Positions 37,875-64,000 of a stretch of DNA of 64,000 nt are shown one piece after another; the first letter of the stretch is position 1; each line of letters opens with the position of its first letter. Origin of the DNA: Hypomesus transpacificus (Eukaryota > Chordata > Actinopteri > Osmeriformes > Osmeridae); the NCBI RefSeq assembly GCF_021917145.1, contig NW_025813796.1, positions 372,001 to 436,000 on the forward strand, in the 5' to 3' direction. Below the pieces are notes generated by a model. It saw only the letters and a program-made list of their open reading frames with translations. It had not been told where the DNA came from and did no database searches. Made by a program: the position numbers and the translations under genes.

Positions 37875-40151
37875 GGTAATGAAGATATAAGAGTCCAAAC
37901 GTAAGAAATGGAAAGAGCTAGAAAAAGAGGAAAATCACTTTTGAATACATTCATAAAGTTACATAAACTAGTTACAAAGTTAGGGGTTGATGTATCAAAC
38001 ATAAATCATGGTCACTTTATAGTTCAGTAGGGCTTTCTTTGGCAGGTAACCTAAGCCAACTTCCTATGCTTAATCATCATTAGTCTCTCATTAATAGTGC
38101 ATGCAATATTCTGAAAGCGTTTTTCCGTGATCGCGTTCAACTGTCCTCTGTGTGTGTCATTAAAACAAAAAGACCTCACAATTCACTCCAATCGTTTGGG
38201 GACTTCTCTTTAGTCCACTCCACTTGGCAGATGCTCTGAGATCATCTTACCAACACGATTTGACCCCGTAATCAAATGAATTTTAACCCAGGTCTCGTTA
38301 TTTCAATTCAAACGATAGGCCCAACACAACGAATATGCATATTTGTGTCCATTTATGTTGAACGGATATATAAAAAAACAAAAAAACTTTTGCTTTAAAG
38401 TAAATGTATGCTTCTGGGACCTTTGTCACAAGTGTATGGGTAAGTTAAAGTTGGTTAACACAACATAGTAAGAGTTGGTGTTGCCTTCTCAATAAAACAT
38501 GATCGATGAACTTCACTGAAGTGACTCCAAATTACATTGTGTCATTCTAAGTTAACCCACTGCCACTTTAGCAGGGTACCCGTCTTGGTGGACGATCTGC
38601 TCAATCTTGAGAAGTTATAGGCGATAAGTTATACATTACATTTACTTTTATTTTTATACTGATGCTAATACTTGCTAGAACTCCTAGGCAATGGCCACTA
38701 CCCTGAAAACTGTTCGTGAAGCAACCTTTCTTTTCTCATAGACACACCCTTAAACTAGCGTAAATCTTGTCAAGAGGGAACGTCAATGTTAAAATTATTG
38801 TAACATTTATCTGCGGTAACACTAACCTTTGAGACTTATATTGTTCCAAAAATGTCTGAGGTGTAAAGCAGCGCTTCAGAGTCTCGCTTCAGGGTGTAAC
38901 GTATGTAACTTGTCGTGTAACATCCACCTTTATGGATACGAACTGTAAAACCTCCTTTTGGATCCCACCCCTTTATGCTGCATTCAGCACCGCAGACTTT
39001 AGTGGACCTCAGATCAGCTGACAACTCTCAAAACCAAAATCCACTCATAGGCTACACGAATGAATGATTAGTAGCACTGCTCAATCATTAAAACCTCATT
39101 CTCCAGATGTGCATTTGGCATTTTGCATACTTCTTTGTGGATATTGTTCCTCGACAGAAGTATAACAGTCATGTTCCTCCAAATCCAACCTGAATCCAAC
39201 AAACGGTAAATTCAGCGCCCCACGGTGGTGGTAGAAGGACTACAGATCCCATGTTTCTGCAATGACGTAGATGAGCAAGTCAGCAGCAGAGCTGTTGTGG
39301 TACTCAGCAGCAGCAACCAAAGCTTGTAGGTTACGTAGTGCAAGCTACTGTGTAGCTAGCGAGTAATGTAGATTTGTTTTTTATTTTGAAGATGTTTATC
39401 GACAAAACCAAACTGACATTTAAAATCGTAAATTTAGCTAAATGACTAGTTCTTGCCAATTTAGAAGACATTTCCTGTCGCGAGAAAAAAGAGGTTCGTT
39501 CGTGGTTAAAAGAAAATTGTACCAGCTAGCCACACCGCTAAATATGGTAGCTAGCTAGGGTAAAGACTGACAAATACGGTTTACAACACAATATGGAAAA
39601 TGGTGTAAAGTTTTCCCATCGGGTACTACATACTTTGCACCGCGGATATATTGAAACACGTCGTTATATTTAGAGGTTAACCTGGATAACCTTAGCTGCA
39701 CGAGATGTCATAGCCACGGTGATGGAGGGACATTTCTATTAGCTAGCTAGCTAACGTTAGCTGGGTATCATGAACAGCTGGACTGATGGAAATGTCTTCC
39801 CTGAAGACGATAGCAGGCTTGTTCACTAATTACATGTTGTAGAACGAGATATAACTGTGATATATATCTTGTTTGTATTACGTAACATACGCCTGTTTGT
39901 GAGGCAAATGGGAGACTAGACACCAGCTTGCTAAGGATAGTCACTTTTTGACATCTTGGACCTAGCTCGCTAATTGACAGATCGATATAGCCAGCCAGCT
40001 AAGAAATTACTGAATGCTTTTCATCAGCAAACAAGCAGACAGTGTCAAAAAGAATAGCTGCTCTGTCCCCAAAATACAACTGGAAACAAGTATAATTTAG
40101 CAATTTCACTCTTTAGAATTAAGGCATCAAAGCCCCTCATCACTTTATAAC
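37875..40151. other. Divergent promoter region of anxa4 and aak1
   Basis: About 2.3 kb between the two start codons, which point away from each other. It should hold the anxa4 non-coding leader exon (minus) and the aak1 5' UTR (plus). The part from about 39280 carries several GCTAGC/TTAGC repeats (for example near 39742-39758) and no TATA box that I would trust. No ORF with family features. Confidence 0.55.
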
Positions 40152-53559
<13,408 letters not shown>

Positions 53560-56500
53560 ACCCATTTGCAGCTGGCAGAGGAGAGAGGAGCTGTGTTGTG
53601 TGGAGGCGGGCAGGGGTGGAGGTGTATTATAGATCCAGACCTTATTGTTAAAGCCCCCGTCACCACTCGCGTCAACCTTGACTTGCTTGTCCCTTTCACA
53701 TTATCCATCTTCATTGGAAAACACCCCCCCTCCTCCGTGTCCTGTCCTGTCTGCTTGGCGCCCCCCGCTGTGGCCTGCTTTCAGTCTCCCGTCCCCCTCG
53801 ATCCCCTCATCCTTTCACTGTGTCCCACTTTCCTTTACATCCGTTTTTTCCGATCGATGGCAGCTTTGGGCCTCACTCTGTCGTCGGTCAGTGCCTGTCG
53901 TGTCTGGCCCATTTGTGTCTTGGTTCTTCTTGCTTTTCGCCGATCCCCTGCGTTGCATCCTCTCTCCAGGTCCCGTTGTGCCGCCGTGTGTCTCACGCCA
54001 TTTCAGAAAAGAGGATCCCTCTCTCCCGATTATTTGCACCTCGTCAAGCTAGCTACAGGATGACGTGAGGCTACCACTTAAGATGAAGCATACTAAGAGG
54101 GGAGCGGGGGGGGAACTCCTTTGCCAACTTTCCACATAGCCTATTTAGCACTCGTTTGCGGGTCATTCCCTGCTGTGGTATAGAATGGATGGTTTGTCAT
54201 TGAAACTCGTCCACACTTTTTAGAAGCTGATCCCTCCAGAGCAGTCCTAAAGCGTTGTGCTTCAAGTTCTGGAGAGTGAGGCTACGGGCCCAAAGTCAAA
54301 TAGTCGACGCTTTTCAGTCAACTCAGCCGTTTTAGCGGCTGGGGCTGTGCAATACAGAGAGTAGAGAATGATTCATTCAGCGATTAACGCGTGGAGAGAG
54401 AGAAGGAAGGGGGCGCTTACCCCCCCAGAGAGCGCTGAGACGACCATTTCCGTGAAAGAAGCATAATTAGGCTAATCAAAAGTAAATGCCATTCCATCAA
54501 CAACATTCTATACTCCGACCACATTCATGTACATTCCGAGCTGTATAGAATCCTGCACACCTGTTCCTTTACTGGGTTGTTGTTATCCTAGAATATGTAC
54601 ATTTGCAATACCTACAGGCACAGAGGTAGTGACCCTTGGTTTGGTTCCTCCTCTATGAAAATTAAAAAAATTAAAAATAAGTAAGAAGTCCTTGTTAAAA
54701 AGTTCTCGTTCCCTGTCTGTCATAGCTGTACTTGTGGAAAAATATGGAAATATGGAAATATATATATTTATTAATGTGTCTGTTAATAAATGTGAATATG
54801 ACTAGTGTTAGAGAATGAATGTATGAAATAAATATTAGTATATGAATATAGAATCATATATGTACGTATATATATATATATATATATATGATTCATACGA
54901 TCTATATCATAGAAGAAGACGGATAAATACTGAATACTAAATATCTTATTCCTGTTTGTGCAAATGTGTGATGAAAAGTTATTTCCCCCCCCCCCCCACT
55001 ACGTTTCGTCAACTATTGTTAATCTAGCAGAACATACAGTTGTGACAATCCTAGCTTTGACCTTTTCAGGATTGAGATGAATTGTACATCTTCCAAGTAA
55101 AAGTTTAGTGAACTTGGAAGGCTTGGTTTTGCCGACATTCTTTAAGGTTGTTTTTTTTCCGTTGAAGTTAACAAAACAACTGTTCCCATTGATTGCAATG
55201 GGAACACATCTAAGGGACTGTGGTCCTGAATCAGTTCTTATTCATTGCTCAATAATGGCTGAACCACTACCCTTGCTGAACTAGTGCTCTGTAAAGCCAT
55301 GATTATGTGCAGTGGTTTTCGTTGGTCCTAGAGACTCATATCAAAGCATGGCAATGTTGTTGAATGTTCCGTTGATTTGTTCGATAACTTGATGGTGTGC
55401 GCGAGCGAGCGTGCGTGTGCGTGTTGACATGATGTACTGTAACTTTAGTAACAGCCAGTTTGAGTTGTGGGGGAGTGATATGCTTGTGGTGTTGTTCGAC
55501 TCGCTGCAATAACAGCGACACTCAAATTGGTGTTGCCGTTTGAATTCTCTCGCTGAAAGCACAGGCCCCCTCTTTACTTTCTCAGGTAGGAAGAGTGAGT
55601 CAGTCCATCTTAAGAGTCCTTAATGGGTCTCAGGGCCCCTGTGCTGCTTTTATGACCTCTGACAGAGACAGTGGCATACATAAGTTCGAATATTTCTCAA
55701 TGTCAACCAATGGAATAACAAGACGATTGATTTTGATGGAGGAAGGGAGGGGGGCGGGGGAGGTGGAAGGCTGTGGGAGATGAAAATGATGATGGATGAC
55801 TCGACATTCAGGGGGGGGGGGGGGGTCACAGATCTCGGTCCTCGGCAGTGAGTCGTTTTCCCCCACCCTGAACACAGGGCACAGTGAACAGGCCATGCTA
55901 GCTCCTGTGAGAGCGCAGCACCCCCGGTCCCTGCTGCTCCGTGGCCCAGGAAGTACAGAGTACTTTTCAGTTGACAATACAGCTCAACGCCAAAGGTTTA
56001 GGCACCCATGGTCTAAACTTCCCGTCACTGTGAATAGCTAAGCGGGCTAAAGATGACCTGATTTCCTAAAGGCATATGGTTGAAGAGGACCCATTTCTTT
56101 CGTATTTTAAATCAGATTTCGTGCTTAACATATTTGTAGGACATATTTGTGTGGGTGTCACTGTACAGTAGAACAGTAAGCAACCACTCCCGAGTCTGCT
56201 AAATGTCCCTGAGGGTGAATTATAGCAATCCTGAAGCAGTTCTCTCTGAGCGTTTTCTTCCAGAACTCAACTTGACCTCTCCACAGTTCCTATTAACTGC
56301 CAATTGCATTACGAGCTGAAGAAATGGCGACAAGAAAAACTCTGAGCTTTCTTCTTATAGCCTTCACCTGCTGTGTGGGCATCAATCATTTTCATTTTCA
56401 GAGTACTAAGCAGTTGCTTAGAGGAGCCCATGGCAGCTGATTGTTGGGACAAGGTTATTATGCCAGCGCACTAACAAGCTATGGTCTGAGACCTTGGTGG

Positions 56501-57837
56501 ATGTTCTCTGAGAACCTTTGCATGGTGCGCCTTTCTTTCTTTTTTTTAACTCTAAAATTGAAAAATAATACACTAATCTTGCTTGAAATTTGGAAAATAA
56601 TGTGTCATCTTGGACTTTATGCCTTTTGGAGATCGGTTCATCTTCTACTCGCTTAACTATTCACGGTAACAGGAATTTTGACCAGGGGGGCCCAAACATT
56701 TGCATAAAACTGTATGTGAAGCAAGGCATGCCAGCAGCTATTTCCAGTTTGACAACATTTATTGAAGGGAGAAAAAGATAACGGCAACGTAACAATCCTT
56801 TTGTCTCATCTATCTCAGGCATTTGTAGATACAGTACCTGCAGCGGAAGGCTTTTGTTCACAATGTTCTCCGCTCCCCCTCCTCCTCTTTCTCTCCCTAC
56901 ACTGTACAGTCAAGTCATTCGCGGATTCTAATGTGGCTATGAACCTATGCAATCCTTGAGCTTCTCCCAGTAGACATCACTGTGCTGTTGTACTCAGTAA
57001 AGGTCTTGGCCTGCAGGTAGTGAAACTTGTGACGTAGTGAATCCAGAAACCCCCCATCCTCCCTGATGTTTTTGCCAAACGTGGAAGCTGTTTATGACAT
57101 CGTCCTTCTGAGCGTTCTGAAACCTCACTCATTCTCAATGGCACCCAACCCCTTATTGCCAGAGCTGTGTTATTCTGTGTGCACCTTCTATTTTTGTGAG
57201 ATGACTAAAAATAACTACAAAGAAAGAGATGGTGAAATAAATGTGTAAATGTGAATGTACTCTTGTTGTTGAGTATTCATTCAGTGGCTTTGCAAAGCCC
57301 TGAGACCAGTTTTTTTTTTTTTTAAGGAAATTGACGTAACATTGGATAAATAACATTTTAGCATTCACTGTGTGTGAACCCTTAACCTGTGCAGTAATTG
57401 ACCATTCTCTGTCCGGACGGCAGGCTTACACAGGTAAGAGTCTTAGTCTGGTTGTTCCTTGTGTCAACCTTTTTGTTGTCTTGTTGACATTTCTCTCACC
57501 TCATGTCTTGTGATTCATGAATCATCCGTGAGATGGAGTCTTATGTCGAAGCTCTAGTAAGCTTTAGTGATTTTTCTTGGGACGCACATTGTGATTCAAC
57601 ACTCCGATACAGAAGGCAGAATTAGACCACATGAATGTAAAGTTGTTATCCTACAGTCATGACTGACTGTGTAATCAATAATCTAATGAAACCCAACACA
57701 CAAAATATAATCTTGGTTTTTACTCTTACCTCTCCGTGTACAGTACCTCCGTTTTCCAATAAAATCTTGAGACCTTAAGACCAAATAGTCGTTGTTTACG
57801 ATGAAGCACTAAACTAGCTTTCCGCTGTACCCTACAG
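53560..57837. other. aak1 3' UTR (short form) and region before the alternative last exon
   Basis: The 3' UTR after 53559 is Pyr-rich. AATAAA occurs at 54785-54790 and 54827-54832 in a very AT-rich part with a (TA)n at about 54866-54888. A perfect 11-bp hairpin (TGTTCCCATTG with its complement) is at 55181-55206, a G14 run near 55811-55824, and a purine-rich tract at 55735-55775. A further AATAAA is at 57759-57764 just before the next exon. No other coding exon is supported. Confidence 0.6.
55979..56714. mobile_element. Possible non-autonomous DNA element
   Basis: The left part (55979-56019) reversed reads GACCATGGGTGCCTAAACC, close to the right part (56676-56714) GACCAGGGGGGCCCAAAC. Both are followed by a T-rich piece and a CTGTA word. 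The ends are about two thirds identical, so the element is old or the match is partly chance. Confidence 0.3.
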
Positions 57838-58568
57838 ATGTGCAGTGGGGGTCGGGGAACAGGGGCCCTGGGCAGGCTTGTGAGGAACATCGCCTAGCCT
57901 GTGAAGGGGTCCTGGTTCCCTGCATGCACGACTGTTCCATCCCCAGAATCCTGGCACAACACACCAGCAACTTGCACACCCAGCCGCCTCACCCCTCCAG
58001 CCGGCGCTCGGGACCCGTGAAGCAACCCCTCGGAAACCCCCCTCGTCCTGCGGACGGCGCCGTCACCCCGCCGGACGTCTTCCTGCTCGCCCCTTTTAGG
58101 ACGGCTGAGCAAGGCGTGGTCACCAGCTCCACTTTCCTCCTGCCCCGTAAGCCCCCCCCGTCCTCCGACGCTTCTCCCCGGGGCCCTCGCGGGGGGAGAC
58201 GGGAGCCCGTCGAAACGATTCCCCCCGTCCGTCCGTGTCCTCCGTACCCGGACGCCGCCCCCCGTCACATCCAGCCCCACAACTCCCGTCCCCAGGTCCG
58301 ACCGGCCCCCTGGGGTCTGGGCCACGTGAAGCGACAGCCCCTGCCCGTCTACCCTCGCTCCGAGGCCCCGTTGCCCCAGCAGCCCGTGGCGGCCCACCGC
58401 GTGGTCTCCAGCGTGGGGCAGCAGGCCGCCGTGGGCTCGGTGGCTGTGGGACCCCTGCACTCCTGGACCATCGGAGGGGGAGCTCTGAAGGACCCCTTTC
58501 TCAGGGCCCCCTTTCATCCCAGGTGTCCAAAAGGCAAACCTTTATACGAGGGACATCATCTCACCTGA
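57838..58568 (+). CDS. aak1: Alternative C-terminal exon of aak1
   Basis: An acceptor (CTGTACCCTACAG, ending 57837) opens a frame of about 243 codons ending in TGA at 58566-58568. The first two bases complete the codon left by the exon ending at 53197 (G+AT), exactly as the short last exon does (G+GA). A splice skipping 53465-53559 would thus be in frame and give about 1206 residues. The segment is Pro/Arg/Ser-rich and includes DVFLLAPFR and LKDPFLRAPF, resembling the xPF-type tail motifs of the related kinase BMP2K. High GC and absence of stops over 730 bases support coding. Not proven without transcripts; an independent gene is unlikely because there is no start at the exon edge. Confidence 0.65.
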
Positions 58569-61184
58569 GCCCAGTCTTCACCCCGCATGACCTTTATTTA
58601 CAAACAACCAAGACCAGCAGATGTGAACCCTGACAAGGTCTTAACCCCTTGTCCATAAAAAACCCTGCCTTCTCCAGAAAGAGAAATGGATTCTCCTCAG
58701 GCTCTCTTGGCTAAGGGTGCATGCAGTATTATAATGGACTTGTATGACACACGGTTCCTCTACCTCAGCGTTATGATGGTCGATCAGATTGAGCAAAGCT
58801 GATGGGGAAACACTGGCAACCAAAACACCAGGGACATTTGAAATGGTACTCGTTAATTGTACTGTGCTGCATGGGTATTTTTACTTTACAATTATATTTA
58901 ATGTCTGCAATTATATTTCATGTTGTTTTATATGCAAACTGTGCTGTTACTTGTTTAGGTTGCAGATTGTATAATTGTACACGTTGAAAATTGTTTTTCA
59001 TGGATGTGCGTGTTGCTGTACTAGGATTCATGGTGAACTAGTCCAAGTAGTCACTTTCCTATCTTTTGAACAAAGCATGTTTTGTTCAGCCTTTTTTCAT
59101 GTTTTCTGATTCTTATCCTTTTCAGATTTCTCATTTCATTTTTTTCCACATTAAGAGCACAGTCTATGCACCTACTACACAGCAAAGGGGCATGTTCACC
59201 CTTAGTGGTCAAATCGAATGTGTTCTACTCAATGTACCGTTAGAAAGTCTTGTGTGATGTGGACTAAAACGGCCCATACTTGCAGAGTGGATGTTCTCTG
59301 TGATATGGGATCACATACACCACCAAGCCTTTCAATTATTTACCACACTGATTGTCTATGCTGTAAAGTATATTACAAGTTGTACAGCACTCATGTTTTG
59401 GAGAGAAAAATTTTTTTTTTTTTAAATCAAATGTATTTAATGTAGGAATCCATAAATGGCATTATGCATTATAATATTAGTAATGTACTATTAGTCAAAG
59501 TCGTTTTTTATATTTTTTCATTTATTTGACACAAAAACTGATGTCACCAGTGTTCAAAAGCATCCACATCCATGCAAACGACTGTGGAAAGAGTCCTTTA
59601 AAGATCACCGTGCTGCCAGTCATCCAAGCTCCTTCAGGCCTCCCTGAGTCCCTGCTTCCCCAGCCTGCTGGGCCCAGCGCAGTGGAGCCGCCTCCTGCCT
59701 ACCGTTTATCTAGCAGCTCTGCGTGGCATTAGCGTTAGCATTTGCTTTTATTGCTTTCAGGAGTCGTGCCTCAAGGCCCCCACCATCCCTGGCTGCCTCT
59801 GTAGCCACAGGCATGCCTCCATGAGCTCACTTCCCACAGGATTAGGAGTCTGTCTGCCTCTCTTTATATTATGTAACAACGCTATTAAACCAGTAGTAGG
59901 CGATCTCTTCATGCGAGTTTCAAGGTTTGAAGGTCCTAGTCTTGCTACAAGAAGAAGATTGCTTGAATTAATAGAAAATGCAGTCTGTTCATGGTACTTT
60001 TATCTTGTTTGCTCAATGTGCAGTATGGTTAGTATCCTGTTTGTGGCTAGGTAGTCGTAATACCTTTTATGCAGTGCTGATATTTCCATGTGGCTAACTG
60101 AAATTTGGATTCAAACGTACGATGGGCCACTGTGTTTACCATGAGCCAAGGCACCAAGACATTTTGCCTTGCCTTGACATATCATAATGTTTATTTTTTC
60201 TTACTTACCGGTAATAAAAATATTTTATCATTCAAAACCGACCATCCTGGTTGTCATTGCTGATACACAAAGAAAGTAATTTGCTGCTTTCCAGAATATA
60301 CCCCAGAGTATGCTGGAAGTGGAAATTTCAACGCAACAGCAAACATTGGCCATGTGTGATTAAATATTTGGGCACTTTTCGTCTTATCTGCTGGTCTGCA
60401 CCGTCCTCTCTATTTCTGGCTTCCTTTCCACTGCCATCTTCAATCACATTTCATTTGGATTGCCCTTTTTAAGCAATGCTCCAGAGAGCTTCACATAACT
60501 GCACCTAAACGAAATCCCCCAATGAAAAATTGAAACCATGAGGGCACAAACAACTTATGAAATACCCAATATATTATCCATGATTAAATTATTCCCGTTT
60601 TACAGTTTGCAACTAGTTGTGGCTGAGTACTAAAGACTACCTGAATCTATAGATGAAACTGCTGGCTGAAACACAAGGACACTTGAATTTGCTGCCATCT
60701 CTTCCTTTTCCTTGGTAAGACCTCTTCTCATAAGTCTTTTTCAATCCCTCTCTTTTTCTAGGCAGAGGTTCGACACTGTGACAAGACCTTCATATTTCCA
60801 TTCCTTAGTATGCATGTTTTAATTCATTATTATGACAGACATCAATGTCTCAGTGATACATATCCGACTCAGCATGAAGAAATTACGAGAATGTGTATTT
60901 AGGAAAAAAGCAGTGCGTGGTTTCAGCATAGTAAGCAACGTCTTTGTAATACACGCAAGAAATAAAAAAGTGTTGAATAATTCTGTAAAAATATTTCAAA
61001 ACAACCTTCTCGTGTTCTTGTGAGAGCTGGATCTTGGCAAGATGTATAGTTTGCTTTGGTGAGCAGGTGACAGAGCATTTGGGATATTCTGATTGGCCCT
61101 TCCACGGATCCAATGCTGAGCAGTTCTTTGGAACATGACTGGACTCCTTCCTTTTCTCTTTAACACGTCGGCCACAGCAGGAGC
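58569..61184. other. Tail-to-tail region between aak1 and antxr1
   Basis: No coding exon recognised. This should be 3' UTR of the long aak1 form and of antxr1. Signals TTTATT (minus-strand AATAAA, 60190-60195) and AATAAA (60213-60218) lie 17 bases apart. Another plus-strand AATAAA occurs near 60961. A short open frame at 59526-59732 is not supported by splice sites or family features. Confidence 0.6.
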
Positions 61185-64000
61185 CTAATGAGAGGGGCGC
61201 GGGGGAGGACGGGAGGGGGGGGGGGCTCTTTGCGGGGGGGGTGTCTGTGGCTCGGGAGGCAAAACAACGGGAAGGGAAGGCGGTGTCGGGGAGCAAAGGG
61301 CCGGCGGGGTGGGTGGAGACGGCGGAGGGCTAAGAGAAGTCGGGGGTAGAGCTCTGGTAGGAGCCGGGGTGTATGGGGGAGGGGTGATGGAGGACGGGGG
61401 CGGAGTAGAGGGCAGGGGCGGTAGGGTGGAGGTGGGGGAGGAGGGCCTGTGTGAGAGGGTGTCTTGTGAAGGAGGGTGATGATAGCTGTGAGGGAGGCTG
61501 TAGATGGGGGTGGAGGGGTGATTGTAGATGGGGTAGCGCGGAGCAGGGTACGATTTCACCCGCGTGAAGTTGATGCATCTTCCCTGTATTTCAGAGGATA
61601 GAGTGTGGGGAGAAAAAACATTGTCAGCAGGTGTACAACTATTCTAGAGTGAATACATATCGTCGTGTTATTTACAACCGTGCCGGATCATATCAATGAA
61701 CTAATGGAAATGAGATCTCCACCCAAATCCTTGCTTTCTTATCGGTATGCAAATTGTTTCCTGGAAAAGTCTGACTGGAAGATTTAGTTGCATTGTGACA
61801 ACATAATAGATGGAATGACCTCTTCTTCTCATTCTCTGCTGTCAGGGAGAAACAACAGGGAAGGACGAGCAGGGCATGGCTTCAACAGACACCAGACCAT
61901 TCCTCAGTGCTGGAGCATTGACTTCAATTGAATTGAAAGCTCCATAAAATGTAAAGTGCACTTGATCTCCTTGCAGACATTGTGTCTACCTTACTGTGAT
62001 GTTGCCTATTGGGGATATCAGGGTTCTTTTTAAAGCAACGCCAATTGAAAGAGGTTCTGAAAGACCTTCCACATTTGTTTTCCATTCGCTCTGCTCCATT
62101 CCTAATGCTGCAGTCTTGGCCCAGTCACTCCCTCCTCCTCCCTCCTCTTCCTGAGGTTTAGAGTTCTTCGTCTTGTGACTTTGAAGGAGAGTCTGCCAAG
62201 CCATGACATAGTGGGCTCTTTGGCCGCTTTTTCCTTCGAAATGCCTTTGTCTGCTTCTTTCACAGCCATAAAGTATCCAGTTCTCACCCCCCCCCCCCAA
62301 AAAAAAAGCTAAGTTATCTGTGGGACTTGACCCTCTCTGCTCACACAAAAATATGCATATACAAAAGTATAGAGGTCTAACATTAACGTGACTCTTTGTT
62401 CTAGTTCAAATCTTATGAGTATTAGTTCATGAACTGACTGAAGTTTGTCCTTACAGGGTGTCTGACACATGCTGGCCTGCTCTTTGCCACCTTCTCCTGT
62501 GTCTCACCTTGTCTCCAGGATGGGGTCTCATCAATGACACTCTGTCGTAGCCCTTTCTCATGAAAACCAAGAGAGCATCCAGTTTGCCCTGCAAGACAAG
62601 ATGTGAAGATGACATTTATTCAAATCCCACCTTCGTTCCTTGTCATTCCTTGTTTGCTGTCATGTTCATGCCAAACTGTTGCTTGATAACAAAACAGCCT
62701 ACTTGAAAAAAGATGGATTATAAAATGAGAAACCCCTAAATATACTTTAGCCATAATGACCAGCTCCTGGTTTGTGTATCGGTGTTTGTCATTCATTTCT
62801 CAAATGTTTTGGTCTAATGCTACTGCCTGTGTTTTTATCATGTCAATGTGCAGTGCACACAGTTTGACACCCAGCCAGTCAAGGTAATAAGCTCCCATGG
62901 CAACAGCTAATGAAGTGTTCGAGATTGTTGGGCGCCTTCATTAAAATAATTTGCCTCGAAAGAACTGATCTTTGTCTTTAGACCTCTTCACAAGCTCTCT
63001 GTCATTCTGTCTGTCTTTGTCTGTGTTTTTATTTGACTCACAGCCTTTGGACTAGATACATTGAAAAGGTAGAGTACCCAGTAAAGTAGGACCCACTGCT
63101 CAGATGAGCGGAGAAAATAGGGAAATAATGTATTTTGGGGGAAAATAGCAGCAGCATTGCAGATTCCATTTCAGAGGAGTCAGTCAGTTTAAGTCTGGTT
63201 CAAATTACTGCCTATCCAGCTGACTAAGACATTATGAAACAAAAGGCATTAACTGTTTCCTGGATACGCTGAGTTCTTAGGAAATTTAACGAACAAAGAT
63301 AGTTTGGACAATGAGTATCTTCTCAATTCATTACTGTGACCACTATATTTTTTGGAACAGTGCACATTTGATCATTGAAATAAGAATTCCAGTTAGTTTC
63401 AAACACTAGTTGTTCTACTTGGGCAACTCTATTATCTTCTTAACTTTTTTTTACCTGTATTGCATTTCTGAACAAACTGTGAAACATAAATAACTGTACC
63501 TTTGTTGCACCTTATTATATTGTGTAGAGCACTTTAGTGAAATGTTGTGCAAAGTTCTGTAAATAAGTTGAGCTGCTCTGTTGTTTGTTGCTTGTGCCCT
63601 TGCCATTGTTATTGTAGTTATTGTATCTACATGTATCTGGCGACTGATGCATGGCGTATAATCAATTTCTGAAAGGACAAATAAAATATCTCTGTCTTTC
63701 TAGTTGAAAGGGCTTGCTTGATAAGATACACATTTTGTGTTTGACATTTAAAGGGAACAATGGAAAGAATTATGGAAAATGAGCTTGTGAAGCACACAAT
63801 TCCTTTATTCTCAAAAAATATATTTGCATAACAATCAAATCCCTGTCAGTCGACGTGTCCTTGAAGCGTAATAAATACAATGGAATTCAAAGGTATATTC
63901 AATGAATTGAAAGCTACAGTTACCTTGATGGGTGAGTACCACTTCTGGGCTCTGATGGGCTTGTGCATGCCATTGTTAAGGGTACGACTTGGAGGAAACT
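61185..64000 (-). CDS. antxr1: Anthrax toxin receptor 1 (TEM8)-like, cytoplasmic tail exons (partial)
   Basis: Three minus-strand exons are visible: 64000-63924 (continues beyond the window), 62588-62508 and 61583-61185. They join in frame: TLNNGMHKP and QKWYSPIK, then [17 protein letters not shown] and MRPHPGDK, then [10 protein letters not shown] followed by a long Pro/Ser-rich tail ending [10 protein letters not shown] and a TAG at 61187-61185. This is the conserved cytosolic domain of ANTXR1, a single-pass collagen-binding receptor with a vWA ectodomain that links matrix to actin and is also the host receptor named for the bacterial toxin. The vWA domain, transmembrane segment and 5' exons lie to the right of the window. 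Introns are 923 and 1335 bases. Synteny with aak1 and anxa4 agrees with human 2p13. Confidence 0.95.

Noticed and set aside
55181-55206. Hairpin TGTTCCCATTG as a microRNA precursor
   Set aside because: An 11-bp stem is too short for a precursor, and CCCATTG-type palindromes are common in fish repeats.
57894-58517. Minus-strand 207-codon frame opposite the aak1 alternative exon
   Set aside because: GC-rich shadow; the plus strand has the matching splice acceptor and phase.
59526-59732. 68-codon frame with a Pro-rich end after the aak1 long form
   Set aside because: No splice site, no recognised family and a position in expected 3' UTR.
61986-62348. 120-codon minus-strand frame within antxr1
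   Set aside because: Lies in the intron between two well-supported antxr1 exons and needs a C-run to stay open.

Overview
The window is genomic DNA from a ray-finned (teleost-type) fish. The genes are vertebrate and split by introns (GT-AG with one GC-AG case). Between them lie CA/GA microsatellites, a tRNA-derived SINE with the tail common in teleosts, hAT-type and foldback MITEs, and long homopolymer runs. No bacterial, plasmid, phage or CRISPR structure is present. Exons were assigned by reading frames, splice sites and phase by hand. Identities rest on recognisable protein families and on agreement with vertebrate gene order.

Layout. The last LIM-domain exon of a pdlim2-like gene (+, 1-126) is followed by rab11fip1 (+, 2767-14689, six coding exons). 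Its third exon encodes a roughly 520-residue Glu/Arg/Lys helix. brf2 (+, 15646-17565, RNA polymerase III factor) follows closely. Two GPCR genes then lie on the minus strand: a prolactin-releasing-peptide receptor (prlhr2-type, 19413-20788) and, after about 9.5 kb of gene-poor, repeat-bearing DNA, a beta-3 adrenergic receptor (adrb3, 30345-31481). anxa4 (-, 33746-37874, 12 coding exons) lies head-to-head with aak1 (+, 40152-53559, 21 coding exons, with a phase-compatible alternative last exon at 57838-58568). The 3' part of antxr1 (-, 61185-64000) runs tail-to-tail with aak1 and off the right edge.

How the genes relate. In human, rab11fip1, brf2 and adrb3 are together on 8p11 and pdlim2 is on 8p21, while anxa4, aak1 and antxr1 are together on 2p13. 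The window therefore holds both blocks side by side, joined between adrb3 and anxa4. Several products act at membranes: Rab11-FIP1 in endosome recycling, AAK1 in AP2/clathrin endocytosis, annexin A4 in Ca2+-dependent membrane binding, plus two GPCRs and a collagen/toxin receptor. Nothing in the sequence shows that they form one system.

I see no convincing new multi-gene system. The most interesting local features are the charged-helix insertion and its 276-bp internal duplication in rab11fip1, the G32/C18 tracts flanking a frame-shifting kinase exon of aak1, the GC-AG intron after the catalytic loop of aak1, and the extra aak1 terminal exon.
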